From Catenulispora sp. EB89 (GTDB lineage: Bacteria; Actinomycetota; Actinomycetes; Streptomycetales; Catenulisporaceae), in NCBI RefSeq assembly GCF_041261445.1, contig NZ_JBGCCU010000009.1, positions 1 through 64,000 on the forward strand: 64,000 nt of DNA, read 5' to 3'. Numbering within the stretch: position 1 is the first letter of the stretch; every line of letters starts with the position of its first letter. Under the pieces are notes generated by a model, which ran no database searches, was not told the origin of the DNA, and was given only the letters and a program-made list of their open reading frames with translations. A program made the position numbers and the translations under genes. This document shows, one piece after another, positions 61,401 through 64,000 of this stretch.

Positions 61401-61429
61401 GCGCCACAAGCGCAGAACGAGCGGTAACC

Positions 61430-61475
61430 CTCGCCGCGTTCGCGACCGCCGATCGGCGGCAGCGAACGCGGCGAG
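61430..61475 (+). terminator. hairpin terminator of PLD gene
   Basis: CTCGCCGCGTTCGC and GCGAACGCGGCGAG pair perfectly over 14 bp. The loop itself contains the palindrome CCGCCGATCGGCGG. Confidence 0.85.
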
Positions 61476-61489
61476 CCCCGCGTGCGGGT

Positions 61490-61776
61490 CCGCCGGTCGA
61501 TCTGGTGGAGGCCTTCGCCATGGCCCTGCCGATCCACGTGATCTGCGAGGTTCTGGACCTGCCCGTTGAGGACGCGCCCAAGCTACCTTCGGCTACGGAC
61601 CGCCCTACTGCCTCGGAGCGCACCTGGCGAGGGTCGAACTCCAGGTCGCGTTCCCGGCGCTGTTCGGCAGGTTCCCCGACCTGAGCCTGGCCGTGCCCGC
61701 GGAGTCGCTGCGATGGTCGACGTCGACGCGTATGCGGGCCCTGCGAACACTGCCGGTGACGTGGGGGAGTGGCTGA
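61490..61776 (+). pseudogene. cytochrome P450 remnant with internal deletion
   Basis: VDLVEAFAMALPIHVICEVL followed by DLPVEDAPK matches the segment before the I-helix of actinobacterial P450s (CYP105/107 type). At 61588 the frame changes and the sequence becomes FGYGPPYCLGAHLARVELQ, the haem-thiolate loop and L-helix, then a normal C-terminus ending at TGA 61774. Roughly 200 residues between them, including the I-helix and the ExxR motif, are missing, as is the N-terminus. The gene cannot make a functional enzyme. No repeats flank the junction at about 61583-61588. Confidence 0.8.
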
Positions 61777-61798
61777 CGGCACCAGATCCGGCGCACCC

Positions 61799-62338
61799 TC
61801 ACACCGGCAGCTCGAACCGCCCGAACACCCACGTACCCGGCGCGGCGGGGTCGTCGCCGGCCCAGAACTGTCGCCACAGCGCCCGGAACTCCTCGTGCGA
61901 GAGGTGGCCGTCGCCGTCGAGGTCGAGGAGGTCGAAGATCTCGTCGGTGTCTGTGGGGCGGCCGTTCCAGGCCTCGATGAGCTGGCGGTACTCCGCGCGG
62001 GAGATGTGGTTGTCGGCGTTCTCGTCGATGGCCTCGAACATGGCGTCGGCGGTCGCGTCCATTGCCTCGGTCATGGTCGGCAGGGCGTCGACGACGGTGA
62101 GGACGTCGTCCAGGCCGACGTGCGTGTCGTCCGCTGCGGCCGCGCTGAGTGCGGACCACCAGCCCAGCATGATCGCCTGGAGGCGGTCGGCGCTCCCGGT
62201 GTCGGGCCGGGCTCCGCGCACCGTGGTCCACCTCGCCGCCAGTGCCTCGAAGTCGGCCTTGATCAGGTGGCCCCGGCGGTCTGTGTCCATCGCGGTGAAG
62301 ACGCCGGCGACCTTGTATCGCTGGAAATCGCTCGCCAT
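61799..62338 (-). CDS. EF-hand calcium-binding protein
   Basis: This 179-aa cytoplasmic protein of the calerythrin type has EF loops at DTDRRGHLIKADF (degenerate, likely weak), DENADNHISRAEY and DLDGDGHLSHEEF. The last has a full set of ligands. A central fourth unit is lost. Such actinobacterial proteins buffer or sense Ca2+ during development. The start at 62338 (MASDFQRYKVAGVF) fits the family; starts at 62359 and 62377 are possible. Confidence 0.82.
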   Translation of the reverse strand: MASDFQRYKVAGVFTAMDTDRRGHLIKADFEALAARWTTVRGARPDTGSADRLQAIMLGWWSALSAAAADDTHVGLDDVLTVVDALPTMTEAMDATADAMFEAIDENADNHISRAEYRQLIEAWNGRPTDTDEIFDLLDLDGDGHLSHEEFRALWRQFWAGDDPAAPGTWVFGRFELPV

Positions 62339-62394
62339 GGGGTCATGGTGACTCCGCATCAGAGCCACCAGAATCATTCCCGCGTCAAACCCCG

Positions 62395-62757
62395 CTATCG
62401 AGTGACACCGTCAGGCGAAGTCGCTGGCGCCGACGTCGGCGTCGGCGTCGGCGCGACCAACGAAGCCCCGGTCCCGTTGACGATCTCCTGCAACGCCGAT
62501 ACATGCCGCTCGAACGCCCCGCGCCCCGCACCCGTCAGCCGGGCCGACGTCCGTGGCCGCTTGCCGACGAAGGCCTTGCGGATCTCGACGTAACCCACGT
62601 CAGCCAGCGTCGTCAGCTGCTTCGACAGCGCCGAGTCCGACAACCCGAGGCTGTCGCGCAGCACTGCGAAGTCCGCCCACCCGGTCGCCGCCAGGAAGGC
62701 GACCAGGGACAGCCGGGTCGGCGCGTGGATGAGCTCGTCGAACTCGGGCGTGGTCAT
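62395..62757 (-). CDS. winged-helix transcriptional regulator (MarR/ArsR-like)
   Basis: This is a 120-aa regulator. Its single winged helix has RLSLVAFLAATGWADFAVLR, then LGLSDSALSKQLTTLADVGY as the recognition helix and VGKRPRTSARLT as the wing. The C-terminus is Thr/Pro-rich (APTPTPTSAP). The ATG overlaps the membrane-protein stop by four bases. The pair resembles small regulator-plus-membrane-protein operons that repress themselves, and the palindrome at 63352-63372 is the probable operator. Confidence 0.8.
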   Translation of the reverse strand: MTTPEFDELIHAPTRLSLVAFLAATGWADFAVLRDSLGLSDSALSKQLTTLADVGYVEIRKAFVGKRPRTSARLTGAGRGAFERHVSALQEIVNGTGASLVAPTPTPTSAPATSPDGVTR

Positions 62758-63335
62758 CGCCGGCTCCCGGACCGGCGCAGCAGGACAGCCGTTTCCCACC
62801 GCACCAGCAGCTGCCCGCCGACCGCGAACAGCACCGCGCCGACCACCGTGGCGATCGTCGCCGGATGGGCGACCCCGGCCGCCTTCAGGCTCAAGCCGGT
62901 CGTCAACGTCACGCCGAGCAATACTGCCACGAAGCCCGCCACCGCCATCAGGGTCCGGCGGGTCGAGCCCGGGCCCGCCAGGTCGCGGCGCGGCGCGGCG
63001 GCGCGGGCCCTGCGGGACACCGGGAAGTCGATGGCGGCCGCACAGGCCGTGTAGCCGGCGACACCGATCCAGACGACCGCACCGTGCCCGGACTCCAGGG
63101 ACGTCGCGAGTGCGATGGTCAGGGCCGCGTGCGCCCACCAGTACCAGCGCGGGAAGATCTTTCGGCGGATCACCTGCTCGCGGCGGCGGTCGATCTCCGC
63201 GAGGGCACGCGCGGCGTCGGCGGCGTCCAAGGGGTGCGCGGCGTTCATGTTCGAAGTCGCGGCTGTGGGCTCGATGCGGTCCTTCGTGCGGTCGTTCGTG
63301 TGCTCATTCGTGTGCTCATTCGTGTGCTCGTTCAT
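62754..63335 (-). CDS. small polytopic membrane protein cotranscribed with regulator
   Basis: This 193-aa protein has a hydrophilic N-terminus and four helices (beginning YWWAHAALTIALATSL, VWIGVAGYTACAAAIDF, LMAVAGFVAVLLGVTLTT and ATIATVVGAVLFAVGGQLLV). The N-terminus is the repeat NEHTNEHTNEHTNDRTKD, encoded by a 12-bp DNA repeat. ATG 63335 is supported by GGGGAGGG just upstream, so the repeat is translated. Its role is unknown; it is first in the two-gene operon. Confidence 0.7.
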   Translation of the reverse strand: MNEHTNEHTNEHTNDRTKDRIEPTAATSNMNAAHPLDAADAARALAEIDRRREQVIRRKIFPRWYWWAHAALTIALATSLESGHGAVVWIGVAGYTACAAAIDFPVSRRARAAAPRRDLAGPGSTRRTLMAVAGFVAVLLGVTLTTGLSLKAAGVAHPATIATVVGAVLFAVGGQLLVRWETAVLLRRSGSRR

Positions 63336-63351
63336 TTTCCCTCCCCGACAT

Positions 63352-63372
63352 TACTTTCCCATCAGGAAAGTA
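63352..63372. promoter_or_regulatory. perfect palindromic operator
   Basis: TACTTTCC-CATCA-GGAAAGTA is an exact 8-bp inverted repeat with a 5-bp spacer. It lies 16 bases before the membrane-protein ATG and about 100 bases before the divergent glutamate decarboxylase gene. A dimeric winged-helix protein would fit it, and it is AT-rich against a GC-rich background. Confidence 0.65.
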
Positions 63373-63476
63373 GCCCCCTGACTCCCGCCGCGCAAGGGTT
63401 TCGCGCCACTACCGGGCGTTCAGGTACGGCTGGCATGCTGGGCCGCTGAGACAGCCCGCCAACCGAGGGAGTGATC

Positions 63477-64000
63477 GTGGTCCATCGACACGACGACAAC
63501 GACGCGGTGATCGATCCGGCCTACACCAAGCGCCTGGGCTGCGTGAACGTGCCGAAGAACAAGATGCCCGACCAGGAGACGTCGCCCCAGGCCGTCTACC
63601 GCATGATCCACGACGAGCTGCTCCTGGACGGCAGCTCCCGCCTGAACATGGCCACCTTCGTGACCACGTGGATGGACCCCGAGGCCGAGAAGCTCATGGC
63701 CGAGACGTTCGACAAGAACATGATCGACAAGGACGAGTACCCGCAGACCGCGGAGATCGAGCGCCGCTGCGTCAACATCGTCGCCAACCTCTTCCACGCG
63801 CCCTCGACCGGCGACGCGATCGGCGTGAGCACCATCGGCTCCTCCGAGGCGGTCATGCTCGGCGGCCTGGCGATGAAGTGGAAGTGGCGCCAGCGCCGCG
63901 AGGCGGCCGGCCTGAGCACCGACCGTCCGAACCTGGTGATGGGTTCCAACGTGCAGGTGGTGTGGGAGAAGTTCTGCCGCTACTGGGACGTCGAGCCGCG
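63477..64000 (+). CDS. gad: glutamate decarboxylase (N-terminal part, cut by window end)
   Basis: The visible 174 codons match PLP-dependent glutamate decarboxylase (group II): LDGSSRLNMATFVTTWMDPE, then NMIDKDEYPQTAEIERRCVN, and the cofactor-contact region STIGSSEAVMLGGLAMKWKW. The enzyme turns glutamate into GABA and CO2, consuming a proton, and is used in acid resistance. GTG 63477 has GAGGGAG six bases upstream. The PLP lysine lies beyond the window. The shared intergenic region with the regulator operon raises the possibility of co-regulation. Confidence 0.88.
   Translation, partial: MVHRHDDNDAVIDPAYTKRLGCVNVPKNKMPDQETSPQAVYRMIHDELLLDGSSRLNMATFVTTWMDPEAEKLMAETFDKNMIDKDEYPQTAEIERRCVNIVANLFHAPSTGDAIGVSTIGSSEAVMLGGLAMKWKWRQRREAAGLSTDRPNLVMGSNVQVVWEKFCRYWDVEP

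Noticed and set aside
59118-61409. Minus-strand 763-codon frame across the lipoprotein and PLD genes
   Set aside because: It crosses a terminator hairpin, a promoter region and two well-supported genes, and its translation is Gly/Arg/Val-rich without motifs.

Overview
The window is about 70% GC or higher, with short intergenic gaps, ATGA/GTGA stop-start overlaps, GTG starts, F420-type LLM oxidoreductases, a SARP/AfsR-type regulator and many Sec/Tat-exported proteins. This points to a filamentous soil actinomycete. A Catenulispora-like organism is my guess, but nothing here fixes the genus.

Layout. 1-770: a broken SigE-family sigma gene, an inverted repeat and a short tandem repeat. 773-3216: two tandem FAD monooxygenases. 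3555-7901: a secreted multi-domain GH87-type alpha-1,3-glucanase. 8047-11859: a reductase-like gene, a GH114 lipoprotein, a two-component system and a 55-aa lipoprotein; two copies of one direct-repeat site link the system to the lipoproteins. 12481-14965: DUF2993 and TetR genes, divergent from an LLM oxidoreductase. 14966-18373: efeB, efeO and a secreted phosphoesterase. 18605-20050: a DUF418 membrane protein.

20127-32587 is an iron-acquisition island: fhuF-like reductase; a five-gene NRPS-independent siderophore operon (ATP-grasp, IucA/IucC, MFS, IucA/IucC, PLP decarboxylase) in the exact order of the vibrioferrin operon pvsABCDE; and a convergent uptake operon (permease, permease, ATPase, binding lipoprotein). 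An IdeR/DmdR-type iron box precedes each transcription unit. A third such box at 50551 precedes a DUF2470 gene.

32664-38984: polytopic membrane protein, LLM oxidoreductase, D,D-carboxypeptidase and an envelope-type two-component system. 39053-46964: an AfsR-like regulator surrounded by three genes for exported proteins (CHAP amidase, trypsin-like protease, DUF4185). All three promoters carry the same triple heptamer repeat with 11-bp period, so this looks like a local SARP regulon. Inside it lies a predicted RNA ligase gene whose promoter overlaps a perfect 12-bp palindrome.

47252-55192: nucleoside permease-like protein, sedolisin protease, DUF2470 protein followed by a hypervariable hexamer repeat, universal stress protein, and a SigE-family sigma factor with its membrane partner. 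55300-57373: an HTH-STAND NTPase divergent from a 50-aa protein. 57530-61400: anchored and lipid-anchored hypothetical proteins and a secreted PLD-type phosphodiesterase. 61490-61776: a P450 relic with an internal deletion. 61799-64000: EF-hand protein, a winged-helix regulator with its membrane partner and palindromic operator, and the start of glutamate decarboxylase, cut by the window end.
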